Shown here one piece after another: positions 54,652 to 63,098 of a stretch of 64,000 nucleotides of DNA (its first letter is position 1; each line of letters starts with the position of its first letter). The stretch is taken from NCBI RefSeq assembly GCF_014204525.1, contig NZ_JACHLP010000005.1, positions 156,326 through 220,325 on the forward strand, given 5' to 3'. The position numbers were made by a program, and so were the translations under genes. A model generated the notes under the pieces. The model was not told the DNA's origin, ran no database searches, and saw nothing but the letters and a program-made list of their open reading frames with translations. This DNA comes from Roseateles oligotrophus. GTDB lineage: Bacteria; Pseudomonadota; Gammaproteobacteria; Burkholderiales; Burkholderiaceae_C.

Positions 54652-55287
54652 TCAGTCGCCCAGATCCACCTGGGTCTGCAATAGCGCATCGGCCAGGCCG
54701 TCTGGCAATTGGTAGTCGGCCAGCAGCCAGGCCCGCTCGCGCTGGGCCGCGGCCTCCAGCAGCAATTCGCGCAGGACGCGGCTGGAGCGGCCGTCCAGTG
54801 CGGCAAAAGGCTGGTCCAGCAGGGTTAGCTCGGCAGCGCTGGCGGCGGCGGCAAGCAGGCCGATCTTGCGCCGGCTGCCGGTGGACAACATCCGCATGGA
54901 CTTGCCCAGATGCTCGCACAGGGCAAAAGCCTCGGCCAGGGCTTCCTGGACGGGCATCTGCCAATCCGGAAATTGGCTGCGCTGCTGGTTCAACCAATCT
55001 TGCGCCAGGCAATCGTCATGTTCGGCCGCCTCTGGGCAGGCGTAGAAAATCCTGGGCGTGCCGAGTCCGTCGGGGCCGGGCAGGGTGATTTGCCCGCGGC
55101 TGGGCTTGAGCGTGCCCGCGATCAGCCTCAGCAAGCTGGTCTTGCCACGTCCTTCTCCGCCAAGCAGGAGATTCAAGCCCGGGTGCAAGGAAAAGTTCAA
55201 TCCATTCAGCAAGGGCTTGCCGCCGAGATCAAGGCCTAGGCCCTGGGCCAACAGCAGGACCGATTCTTTTGGAAAGCGCTTGGGCAT
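54652..55287 (-). CDS. Stand-alone ABC-type ATPase with degenerate catalytic residues
   Basis: 211 residues, single nucleotide-binding domain of CcmA-like size. Walker A GGEGRGKTS (43-51) is intact; the signature reads LSTGSRRK (134-141) instead of LSGGQ; Walker B ends in Asp-Gln (LTLLDQP, D158-Q159), so the catalytic Glu is replaced; the H-loop His position is Tyr192 (LLADYQ). It therefore probably binds but barely hydrolyses ATP, if it is functional at all. No permease gene stands beside it. ATG 55287 gives the expected start; the stop lies eight bases from the SDR remnant on the other strand. Substrate and role unknown. Confidence 0.75.
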   Translation of the reverse strand: MPKRFPKESVLLLAQGLGLDLGGKPLLNGLNFSLHPGLNLLLGGEGRGKTSLLRLIAGTLKPSRGQITLPGPDGLGTPRIFYACPEAAEHDDCLAQDWLNQQRSQFPDWQMPVQEALAEAFALCEHLGKSMRMLSTGSRRKIGLLAAAASAAELTLLDQPFAALDGRSSRVLRELLLEAAAQRERAWLLADYQLPDGLADALLQTQVDLGD

Positions 55288-55472
55288 GTTCGCGATTCAG
55301 GCCGCCTTGCGGCCCCTGAAAAAGAAAGGCCGCATTGTCGCGCGCGCTTCAGGGTGGTATCGGCAGGCCTCGCCGTGGGATCGACGGGATGGCTACATCG
55401 CTCGGGGAAGCTGGGCAGCAAAAGATTTGCAGAAATCTTGCTGAACTTCCCTGGCACCCTGGAAAAGTACGC

Positions 55473-55478
55473 TATCAT
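55473..55478 (+). promoter_or_regulatory. Possible -10 box (TATCAT) for tRNA-Ser
   Basis: TATCAT lies 10 bases before the tRNA 5' end, the right place for a -10 element; no good -35 box stands 17 bases upstream (TTGCTG at 55438-55443 is too far). Weak call. Confidence 0.35.
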
Positions 55479-55488
55479 AGCGGGCTTC

Positions 55489-55578
<90 letters not shown>

Positions 55579-55588
55579 GTGGATTAGA

Positions 55589-55639
55589 AGCCCTGAAATG
55601 CCTGTCAAATTAGTGACTTGGTGTTTCAGGGCTTTTTCT
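55589..55639 (+). terminator. Rho-independent terminator after tRNA-Ser
   Basis: AGCCCTGAAA (55589-55598) and TTTCAGGGCT (55624-55633) form a perfect 10-bp stem with a 25-base loop, followed by TTTTCT. It begins 11 bases after the tRNA. Confidence 0.8.
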
Positions 55640-55827
55640 ATTGCCCTCACGCAGTGCCCGCGCGCGGTAGGGGGCAGGCTGCGTCAAAGAAGCGGAGAAA
55701 CGGCTTCCGCCAGGGATCGAGCAGCTCATCTCGTCGCCCTAACCAGCGGACTCGCGCCAAAGCGCGCTCGCGGCCGGTTTGAAGCGGGCGTAGACAGCTT
55801 TTTTGGCGGAAGGCAGGCTTGCCTTGC

Positions 55828-57060
55828 TCAGGATTCGGCAAGCTCCGCCCTGGGTTCCCAGTTCGGGAAGGGGTCGGCCAGTTCGCGCCAGCCGGCCATG
55901 CCTTTGCGAGTTTCGGTGAAGTTCAGCAGGCAGGCATCGAGCCGGGCCGTAATGGCCGCCTGGTCGAGGTTCTGGCCGATGAAGACCAGTTCCTGCTTGC
56001 GGTCACCATAGGGCTCGCTCCAGTTGGCCTGGATGGCGGCAAGGGTCTCGGGGTCGCTCGGCCAGCGGCTTCTGGGCGCGACGGCCCACCATTGCCCCAC
56101 CGGCTCGACATCGGCCATCAACCCGGCGCCGGAGACCGAGACCACCCAGTTGGGTCGGCTGGCCAGCCAGAAATAGCCTTTGTAGCGGATCACGCCAGGG
56201 ATGGGTTCGGCGAACAGGGCTTGCAGGCGTTGCGGGTGGAAGGGTTTGCAACTGCGGTAGACGAAGCTGCCGATGCCATAGGTGTCGCTCTCGGAGGCCT
56301 GCTCGCCCTCCAGCGCCTGCGCCCAGCGCGGCATCGCCGAGGCCTTTTCCAGATCAAAGCTGCCGGTGCCCAGCACCTGGTCCAGATCGACCGCACCCTG
56401 GCGCGCGTCGATGATCGCGGCCTCGGCATTCAGCGCCTGGATGAGCGCGTGAACCTGATCCAGCTGATCGACGCTGACCAGATCGGTCTTGCTGACCACG
56501 ATCACATTGGCGAATTCGATCTGCTCAACCAGCAGATGCACCAGGCGGCGATTGTCTTCGTCGCCGGCCGCCAGCCCCCGGTCGGCCAGGAACTCCGCAC
56601 TGCTGTAGTCCTTCAACAGATTGACGGCATCGACGACGGTCACCATGGTGTCGATATAGGCCACGTCGTTGAGGCAGTCGCCCGCTTCGGTGCTGAAGTC
56701 GAAGGTGGCGGCAATGGGCATAGGCTCCGAGATGCCGGTCGATTCGATCAGCAGATAGTCGAAGCGGCCCTCGGCGGCCAGCCGGCGCACCTCCAGCAGC
56801 AGGTCGTCGCGCAGGGTGCAGCAGATGCAGCCATTGCTCATCTCGACCATCTTTTCCTCGGTGCGCGAGAGGCCGACGCCGGCCGCATCGGTGGCGTCGC
56901 GTATCAGCGAGGCGTCGATATTGACCTCGCTCATGTCATTGACGATCACCGCCACCCGCTTGCCCTCGCGGTTGCGCAGGATGTGGTTGAGCAGCGTGGT
57001 CTTGCCGGCGCCGAGGAAGCCGGACAGGACGGTGGTGGGCAGGCGTTTGGGTTCAGACAT
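55828..57060 (-). CDS. CobW/COG0523-family GTPase, ZigA-like zinc metallochaperone
   Basis: 410 residues. G-domain with Walker [10 protein letters not shown] (~14-22), the metal-binding motif GCICC (C78, C80, C81), [15 protein letters not shown], and SKTD (guanine-specificity, G4), followed by the CobW C-terminal domain ([30 protein letters not shown]). Such proteins deliver zinc to client enzymes during zinc starvation and are usually Zur-regulated. It is last in the minus-strand run with two TonB receptors and an ABC transporter, which supports a metal-acquisition operon. No Zur box was recognised. ATG 57060 is 42 bases from the receptor stop. Confidence 0.9.
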   Translation of the reverse strand: MSEPKRLPTTVLSGFLGAGKTTLLNHILRNREGKRVAVIVNDMSEVNIDASLIRDATDAAGVGLSRTEEKMVEMSNGCICCTLRDDLLLEVRRLAAEGRFDYLLIESTGISEPMPIAATFDFSTEAGDCLNDVAYIDTMVTVVDAVNLLKDYSSAEFLADRGLAAGDEDNRRLVHLLVEQIEFANVIVVSKTDLVSVDQLDQVHALIQALNAEAAIIDARQGAVDLDQVLGTGSFDLEKASAMPRWAQALEGEQASESDTYGIGSFVYRSCKPFHPQRLQALFAEPIPGVIRYKGYFWLASRPNWVVSVSGAGLMADVEPVGQWWAVAPRSRWPSDPETLAAIQANWSEPYGDRKQELVFIGQNLDQAAITARLDACLLNFTETRKGMAGWRELADPFPNWEPRAELAES

Positions 57061-57101
57061 GCAGGACTCCGGGTTGAATCAACAGGGGGCGGCGGGCCCG
57101 C

Positions 57102-59315
57102 TCAGAAATCGAACTTCGCCGACAGCTCGACCGAGCGCGGCGCGCCGAGGATGAGCTGCGAGGTGTTGGCGGCGGTCCAGCTCGCATAGAGCTTGTCGCC
57201 GGCATTGCGTACGCGCAGGCTCAGCAGCGCCGCCTGGGTGCGCCAGCTGGCGTAGAGGTCCAGCAAGGTGTGGCCATTGATGCGGGTCAGGTTGGCGTTG
57301 TCGGTGTACATCGCGCCGGTGTGCGCCAGGCTGGCGCCCACACTGAGCGGCAGGCCTGCCAGCCGGTAGTCCGCCCACAGCCGCGCGGTTTGCTTGGGCA
57401 CATTGGTGGGCCGCTTGCCGACGCGGGAGACGCCACCGGTTTCGACCAGGGTGTCGAACTGCGCATCCACCAGGGCCAGATTGCCGGACAGGGTCAGGCC
57501 GGCCGTGGCGCGCCAGGCGGCCGACAGCTCGATGCCCTGGGAGGAAATCTGGCCGTTGTTGACGGTCAGTGCCGGCTTGGACGGGTCACGCGACAGCACA
57601 TTGCGCTGCTCGATCCGGTACAGGGCCAGCGTCCAGTCCAGCAGGCTGTCCGGCAGGCTTTGCTTGATGCCCAGCTCATACTGCTGGCCGCGTGTCAGTG
57701 GGAATGCCGCGTTGGCGGCCGACTGCAGCAGCAGATTGGACGAGCCCACCGGCGCGGCTGCGTTGACCGCCTGGGCGTACAGCGCGCTGCGGGGCGACCA
57801 GTCGTAGACCGCGCCCAGGCGCAGCGAGTCGGGCCGGTAGCGGCCGCCGAAGCTGCCGACGGCGGCGGTATTGAGGTCCTCGACACGGCGCTCCAGCTTG
57901 ATGCGCTCGCTGCGCAGTCCGGCCACCAGGGTCAGCGCTTCGCCGAGCTTGATCGAATCCTCGGCAAACAGCGCGGTGGTGGATACGTCGGTGCTGACGT
58001 CCGTGCGGTTGCCGGCGCCGGTGAACAGAGCCGGGTTGTCGAGGTAGACACCCGCTTGCGGCTGCAAGGCGCTGACCTGCAGCGCCGCGTTGGTGGCGGC
58101 GGAGTCGTCGGAGAAGCGGCGCTGGCTGGCGAAGTCGGTGCGGCTGAGTTCCATGCCTATCACGAAGCGGTTTGCCAGGCCGGCCAGCAGGCCCTGATGG
58201 CTCAGGTCCAGGCGATTGCTCAACACCTGGTGCGCGTGGCTGACCAGGCTCAGCGTGCGCTTGATGCGGTCCGGCGCGACAAAGGTGTAGCTCTCCGAGT
58301 TGCGCCACATGCGATCGGCCTTGTAGTGGCTCAGCTCGTTGCGCAGCAGCCATTGCGGCGTGATCTGCCAGGCCAGCCGGGCGCGCAGCCAGAGGCTGTC
58401 CGAGTCCATGCGGCCGTCGCTGACGTTGTAGTTCAGGCGCGTGAGGCGGCGGTCGATCACCCGGCCGGCACCGTCGCTGACCACGCCGGTCGGCTCCGTC
58501 GCGAAGGCGGCCGATACCAGTGGCACGCCGTAGTCGGCCTCCAGCGCGTCGCGCATCCAGTCGGCCGACAGGTCCAGCCTGAGGTCCGCTGCGGGCCTGA
58601 AGGCCAGGGCGCCGGTCAGATGATCCATGCGCGAGCCACTGCGGGGCCGCCAGCCATCGCTCTGGTTGCGGCTGTAGTCGACCCGGTAGGCACCGCTGTC
58701 ACCCAGCGCGCCGCCCAAGCCCACGGCGGCGCGCAGCGCGCCATGGCTGCCGTAGGACAGCAGCGCCTGCGCTCCCGGCGCCTGGCGATCCGGCTGCTTG
58801 GGCACGAAGTTGACCGCCCCGCCGATGCCGCCTTCGCCGTAGAGCACCGAGGCCGGGCCTTTGAGCACCTCGATGCGCTCATAGTTCCAGCTGTCCTGCG
58901 GCCGGTTCGACATGGTCGGCGTGGAGACGCGCCCGCCGTCGAATAGATAGGTGATGAAGCCGCCGGTGAAGCCGCGCGTCGAGGCCACGCCGGGCGAGCC
59001 GGGGCTGCCGCCGACCGTCAGGCCGGCGGCGCCGCGCAGCGCCTCCTCCAGCGTGCGCGCGCCACGCCGCTCCATCTGCTCCTGGTCGATCACCTCGACC
59101 GAGGCCGGCGTCTCGCGCAGGCTCAGGCCCAGGCGCGAGCCGGTCTGCGAGGCGCCGTCCAGCCCGAGGCGGCGCTGCTCGGACTTGCCTTCGATCTTGA
59201 CGGCCGGCAAGGCGTTATGTGCCGCCGGGGTGGATTGGGCTTGGGCCTGGGCCTGGGCGGCAAAGCCGGCGGCCATTGCAAGAATCAGGGGACGGAGTGC
59301 TTGAGCTTGTTGCAT
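57102..59315 (-). CDS. TonB-dependent outer-membrane receptor (siderophore-receptor type)
   Basis: 737 residues. Signal peptide (RPLILAMAAGFAAQAQAQAQ), plug domain with ETPASVEVIDQEQMERRGA, EEALRGAAGLTV, YLFDGGRV and RIEVLKGPASVLYGEGGIGG, and a 22-strand barrel ending in SVELSAKFDF with terminal Phe. It resembles ferri-siderophore receptors (TIGR01783-like), but the CobW neighbour makes zinc or another metallophore possible. No typical TonB box was pinned down; AVKIEGKSE after the signal may contain it. ATG 59315 is preferred over a TTG at 59324; neither has a ribosome-binding site. Confidence 0.92.
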   Translation of the reverse strand: MQQAQALRPLILAMAAGFAAQAQAQAQSTPAAHNALPAVKIEGKSEQRRLGLDGASQTGSRLGLSLRETPASVEVIDQEQMERRGARTLEEALRGAAGLTVGGSPGSPGVASTRGFTGGFITYLFDGGRVSTPTMSNRPQDSWNYERIEVLKGPASVLYGEGGIGGAVNFVPKQPDRQAPGAQALLSYGSHGALRAAVGLGGALGDSGAYRVDYSRNQSDGWRPRSGSRMDHLTGALAFRPAADLRLDLSADWMRDALEADYGVPLVSAAFATEPTGVVSDGAGRVIDRRLTRLNYNVSDGRMDSDSLWLRARLAWQITPQWLLRNELSHYKADRMWRNSESYTFVAPDRIKRTLSLVSHAHQVLSNRLDLSHQGLLAGLANRFVIGMELSRTDFASQRRFSDDSAATNAALQVSALQPQAGVYLDNPALFTGAGNRTDVSTDVSTTALFAEDSIKLGEALTLVAGLRSERIKLERRVEDLNTAAVGSFGGRYRPDSLRLGAVYDWSPRSALYAQAVNAAAPVGSSNLLLQSAANAAFPLTRGQQYELGIKQSLPDSLLDWTLALYRIEQRNVLSRDPSKPALTVNNGQISSQGIELSAAWRATAGLTLSGNLALVDAQFDTLVETGGVSRVGKRPTNVPKQTARLWADYRLAGLPLSVGASLAHTGAMYTDNANLTRINGHTLLDLYASWRTQAALLSLRVRNAGDKLYASWTAANTSQLILGAPRSVELSAKFDF

Positions 59316-59389
59316 GAACGGCAATTGGGGGGAAACCGAGAAAGTCGGCCTGCCGGTGCTGGCGATGCAGCATCGGCACGGGGTTTGCG

Positions 59390-60925
59390 TCAGACCTTGG
59401 GGGCTGTTGTCTCGAGCTCCTGCCGGGCGTTCAGGCGGCGTTCCCGCAGGGTCAGCAGCGCCGCCGCCAGCAGCAGCCCGGCCCAGGCCGGCAGCGGCCA
59501 GGCGCTCAGATGCTGCGTCCGCTCAAGCCCGGCGGAGGGCACAAAACTCGGCACGGCATCGAAAGCGCTGAAGCCATAGCCGGCCAGACAGGTCTGCGCG
59601 CAGGCGCTCTGCTCGTCGCGCAGGGCGGCCTGCTGGATGCGTTCGTGGAAGAACTGGCGCAGCACGGTGTGATGGGCTTGCAACTCCTGCTCGAACAGGC
59701 GGTGGCGGGCGGCGTCGTTGCCGGCCAGGCGGGCAAAGCCCTCGCTGGCCAGGCTGGCCGGGCTCAGCCACAGCCAGCGCGCGAACAGGGCCTCCCGGCC
59801 GGCACGGGCGGCGTCGAAGCCTTGCTCCACCGGGGCCAGCAGCCGTTCCAGCTCCAGCATGCGCGGGATCCGGGCCACGCTGCTGGAGATCTTGTCCAGC
59901 CCGGTCTTGGTCGGCCGCCATTGCGGGTGCTCGTCGTAGAAGCGCATCAGCATCTGGCTGCGCTGGGCCTGCAACTGATCGCCGGCATCGCGCATGGCCT
60001 CGACGTAGAGCTCGCGGCTGGGCAGCGGCACGGCGGTGTTGACCCCTGCCACCAGCAGGGCCGGCAACAGAATCGTCAGGCCGACCCAGGCCCCAAAGCC
60101 GGCAAAGGCCGCCGTCATACGGCTTTGGCAGACGGAACAGATCAGCGCCGATACCGCGCCCCAAAACAGCGACCAGAGCAGCAGCAGGCCGGCCCATTGC
60201 GCCAGCGCCAGGGCGCCCGCGGCGTCGGGCGGCAGCGCCGCGCCGAGCAGGGCTGCCGCCGCCACGCCGCCGCCCAGCAGCAAGGTGGCGAGCAGGGTGC
60301 GCGCCAGGGTCTGGGCCAGCAGCAGGCGGCGTGGCGACAGGCCTTGCAGGCGCAGCGCCGGCAGGCGCCGGCTCTCGCGCTCCTGGGTCAGCACCGAGGC
60401 GCCGAGTGCCAGCAATAGCAGCGGCCACAGATAGACGAGGAAGAACATCAGGTCGAAACGGCCCACGGCCAGCCGGGCCGGATGCTCGATGTCGTAGGCG
60501 TTGCGCGCCGCTTCCAGGGTTTCTGCCTTGACCCGCACGACGGAGGGCAGAACGTCGGCCTGGCCCACGGCCAGCGCCGCGCCGGGCAGGGCGGGCTTGA
60601 GCGCGAAGCCGACATGCTCGTAAAAGGCGTAGCCGCGGATGTCGACCGGGCTGCGCCACCACTTCATGCCGGCGAACTCCGCCGCATCGGGGGCCGCAAA
60701 GTAGCGCCTTGCCAGGTCTTGCGCGGCCAGGCGGGCATCCGCCTGCCGAGTTGCCGCGGCTTGCGTGGCCCGCGCCGCGTCGGCCTGGAAACCCGCGCCC
60801 TGGAACAAGCCCCACAGGGCCAGCAACAGGGCCAGGGCCAGCAGCAGGACGAAGCCCCGCTCGCGGCGCAGTTGGCGCAGGTCATAGCGGATCAGCCAGA
60901 AGATTTGATGCATTGCGGCGCTCAC
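59390..60925 (-). CDS. ABC-2-type permease, DUF3526-like (second subunit)
   Basis: 511 residues from a GTG at 60925 that overlaps the upstream stop (GTGA) and has AAGGAG seven bases before it; ATG 60913 is an alternative. One N-terminal helix (ERGFVLLLALALLLALWGLF), a large periplasmic domain (~45-170), five more helices (MFFLVYLWPLLLLALGASVL; LLATLLLGGGVAAAALLGAA; LLLLWSLFWGAVSALICSVC; GAWVGLTILLPALLVAGVNT), a second large loop and a last helix (PLPAWAGLLLAAALLT). The layout fits permeases with a DUF3526 domain that occur next to TonB receptors. It pairs with the gene upstream and the ATPase. Substrate unknown. Confidence 0.85.
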   Translation of the reverse strand: MSAAMHQIFWLIRYDLRQLRRERGFVLLLALALLLALWGLFQGAGFQADAARATQAAATRQADARLAAQDLARRYFAAPDAAEFAGMKWWRSPVDIRGYAFYEHVGFALKPALPGAALAVGQADVLPSVVRVKAETLEAARNAYDIEHPARLAVGRFDLMFFLVYLWPLLLLALGASVLTQERESRRLPALRLQGLSPRRLLLAQTLARTLLATLLLGGGVAAAALLGAALPPDAAGALALAQWAGLLLLWSLFWGAVSALICSVCQSRMTAAFAGFGAWVGLTILLPALLVAGVNTAVPLPSRELYVEAMRDAGDQLQAQRSQMLMRFYDEHPQWRPTKTGLDKISSSVARIPRMLELERLLAPVEQGFDAARAGREALFARWLWLSPASLASEGFARLAGNDAARHRLFEQELQAHHTVLRQFFHERIQQAALRDEQSACAQTCLAGYGFSAFDAVPSFVPSAGLERTQHLSAWPLPAWAGLLLAAALLTLRERRLNARQELETTAPKV

Positions 60926-62379
60926 TTGAGGGCTCCTTGCTTGAGACGGTGCAGCGAACGCTGGCAGGCCCAGCCGGCCAGGCCGAGCAGGCACAACAGC
61001 GGCAAGGCGTGCTGCCAGGCGCTGCCGGATTGCCGCCAGGGCTGGAACTGAAAGCGCAGCGGCGGCACCGTGGACCAGAGCTTGGCGTCGCCGTCAACGC
61101 GCTGGCCATCGCGGTCCGGCGTGGCCGTGATCGCGTCGTTCAGGGTCTGCTGGATCAAGCGCCGGTGCGCCTCGGCACCCCGCACAAACTGCAGGTGATG
61201 GGCGGTGTCGCTGGCCGCGGCGGCGGCGGACAGCCCCGCCACGGCCACCGTCGGCGACAGCCAGCCCAGCCAGGCGGCCGCATCGCTCTGCGCCTGCAGG
61301 GTGCGGAACAGCCGGCCGTAGTGCGCGTCGAAGACCTCGTTGCCATGTTCTTCGCCGCGCTGCAGGCTGATGCCGGACCAGTTGACCGGCAGGTCCTTCA
61401 GCTCGGTAACGCCGTACTTCAGCAGCAGGGCTTGTTTCTGCCGGGCCTCTTCAGCGGGGTCATGTGGTTCGCCCAGTGCCTGCTCCATCTGCTGGCGGAA
61501 GGCCGCGCCACTGGGCAAGGGGGCCAGGGCTTGCGCCAGATCCAGTGCGGCGCGCGGCAGCAGCAGGGTGGTGATAGCCCACAAGCCCATCAGGACGGCC
61601 AGGCTGCGCAGCAGCGTCGCCGAGGCGGCCGAAACCGCGACCACCAGAAGGCACCACAGGGCCAGGTAGGCCGCGTAGCCGAAGGCCATTGCCAGGGTAC
61701 GCGTCATGCCATCTGCATAGGCTGGGGCAGCCGCATCGAACTGCGCTTGCGCGAGCAGCACCGCCGCGCAGGCCGGCAGCGCGATCAGCAGTGCCAGGCT
61801 GAACAAGACGCTGCCGCGCGCTGCGGCCACCGCGCCCAGCGGTGCCGCACTGATGCGCAGGGCGGCCAGGCTGCCGCGCTCGCGCTCGCCGGCCAGCACG
61901 CCGAAGCCGAGGAAGACGATGGCCAGCGGCACCAGCACCTGCAAGACAAAGGCGGGGCTCAGGCTGAACTGGCGCACCGCGCCGGGGGCGTCGTTGACCG
62001 GCCGATAGACGAACTCGTTCTGCTTGTGGGCTTCGAGCCAGACGCTGGAACCGACGTAGCGCTCCACGCCGGGATCGACGGCCGCCAGCGCGGCCACCGG
62101 CTTGAAGGCGTAAACACCGTAATGCGCGGCCGAGTGGGGATTTTTCTTGCCCTGGCCGAGCCAGCGCTGCTGCTCGGCCTGTGCCGCCACCGCGCGGCCT
62201 GCGGCCCGCTCACGCAGGTCCAGGGTGGTGAGCAGGGCCGCGGCCAGGGCCAGGCCTAGCCCCAGGCCCAGCACCAACCAGACCCGCCAGTCGCGCCGGC
62301 GCTCACGCCAGTCGGCCTGCCAGGCGGCGAAGAAGGCGGCACGCCAGTGCTGGCCTTTGGAGAGCTGCGGCGCGCTCAT
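60922..62379 (-). CDS. ABC-2-type permease, DUF3526-like (first subunit)
   Basis: 485 residues. N-terminal helix after a basic segment (WRVWLVLGLGLGLALAAALL), large periplasmic loop with NPHSAAHYGVYAFKPVAALA and SSVWLEAHKQNEFVYRPVND, a signature I associate with DUF3526 permeases, then helices FVLQVLVPLAIVFLGFGVLA, SVLFSLALLIALPACAAVLL and others, and a C-terminal helix. A conserved GERERGSLAALR segment marks the ABC-2 coupling region. Its ATG overlaps the ATPase stop (ATGA), and its stop overlaps the next permease start (GTGA), so the three subunits are translationally coupled. Likely an exporter or envelope-associated transporter. Confidence 0.87.
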   Translation of the reverse strand: MSAPQLSKGQHWRAAFFAAWQADWRERRRDWRVWLVLGLGLGLALAAALLTTLDLRERAAGRAVAAQAEQQRWLGQGKKNPHSAAHYGVYAFKPVAALAAVDPGVERYVGSSVWLEAHKQNEFVYRPVNDAPGAVRQFSLSPAFVLQVLVPLAIVFLGFGVLAGERERGSLAALRISAAPLGAVAAARGSVLFSLALLIALPACAAVLLAQAQFDAAAPAYADGMTRTLAMAFGYAAYLALWCLLVVAVSAASATLLRSLAVLMGLWAITTLLLPRAALDLAQALAPLPSGAAFRQQMEQALGEPHDPAEEARQKQALLLKYGVTELKDLPVNWSGISLQRGEEHGNEVFDAHYGRLFRTLQAQSDAAAWLGWLSPTVAVAGLSAAAAASDTAHHLQFVRGAEAHRRLIQQTLNDAITATPDRDGQRVDGDAKLWSTVPPLRFQFQPWRQSGSAWQHALPLLCLLGLAGWACQRSLHRLKQGALK

Positions 62380-63083
62380 GCGGGCCGCCCCGCCAGCGTG
62401 GCCAGGTAGTTGCGTTCCAGCTCCCCCGCATGCAGTGCATCAACCACCCATTCGCCGACCAGATGCCCGGCCACCAGCATGCCGCAGCGATGGGCCAGTT
62501 CCTGGGCGCGGAACAGGTCGTGCGTGGCCATCAGCACGGCCGTGCCCTGGTTTGCCAGTTCACGGATCAGCCCGCCAAAGGCGACGCTGGCCTCGGGGTC
62601 CAGCCCCGAGGTCGGCTCGTCCAGCACCAGCAGCGAGGCTTGCTTGGCCAGCGCCATCACGATGCCCACCTTCTGCCGCATGCCTTTTGAGTAGCTGTGT
62701 GCCTGGCGGCCCCAGGCCTCCGGCGGCAGGCCGGCGCGCTCCAGCAAGGCCTCGATCTCCTGCCGGCGCGGCTTGCGGCCGGACAGGCGCATGAAGAACT
62801 CGACGTTCTCGACGCCGCTCAGCCGCTCGTACAGCGCCACGTTCTCGGAGATATAGGCCGCATGCCGGGTGGCCGCCTCGGCGATGGGTAGCTCGGAGTG
62901 GGCCAGCCGGATGCTGCCCGCGTCGGGCTGGGCAAAGCCCAGCACGCAGGCGAGGGTGCTGGACTTGCCTGCCCCGTTGGGGCCCAGCAAGGCATAGATC
63001 TCGCCGCCCGAGACCTGCAGATGCAGATGGTCGACGACGACGCGTTCGCCATAGCGTTTGACCAGACCGTCGATTTTCAACAT
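62376..63083 (-). CDS. ABC transporter ATP-binding protein
   Basis: 235 residues, complete nucleotide-binding domain: Walker A GPNGAGKSS (~34-42), Q-loop region SENVALYERLSG, signature YSKGMRQK (LSGGQ variant common in ABC-2 exporters), Walker B LLVLDEPTSGLDP and H-loop MATHD. All catalytic residues are present, in contrast to the ATPase at 54652. It energises the two permeases downstream. ATG 63083 is 15 bases after the stop of the second TonB receptor. Confidence 0.95.
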   Translation of the reverse strand: MLKIDGLVKRYGERVVVDHLHLQVSGGEIYALLGPNGAGKSSTLACVLGFAQPDAGSIRLAHSELPIAEAATRHAAYISENVALYERLSGVENVEFFMRLSGRKPRRQEIEALLERAGLPPEAWGRQAHSYSKGMRQKVGIVMALAKQASLLVLDEPTSGLDPEASVAFGGLIRELANQGTAVLMATHDLFRAQELAHRCGMLVAGHLVGEWVVDALHAGELERNYLATLAGRPA

Positions 63084-63098
63084 GGGAGAGGCTCCGGT

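Noticed and set aside
55647-55841. 64-codon minus-strand frame between tRNA-Ser and the CobW-type gene
   Set aside because: Arg/Pro-rich product without any family pattern, overlapping the end of the CobW-type gene.
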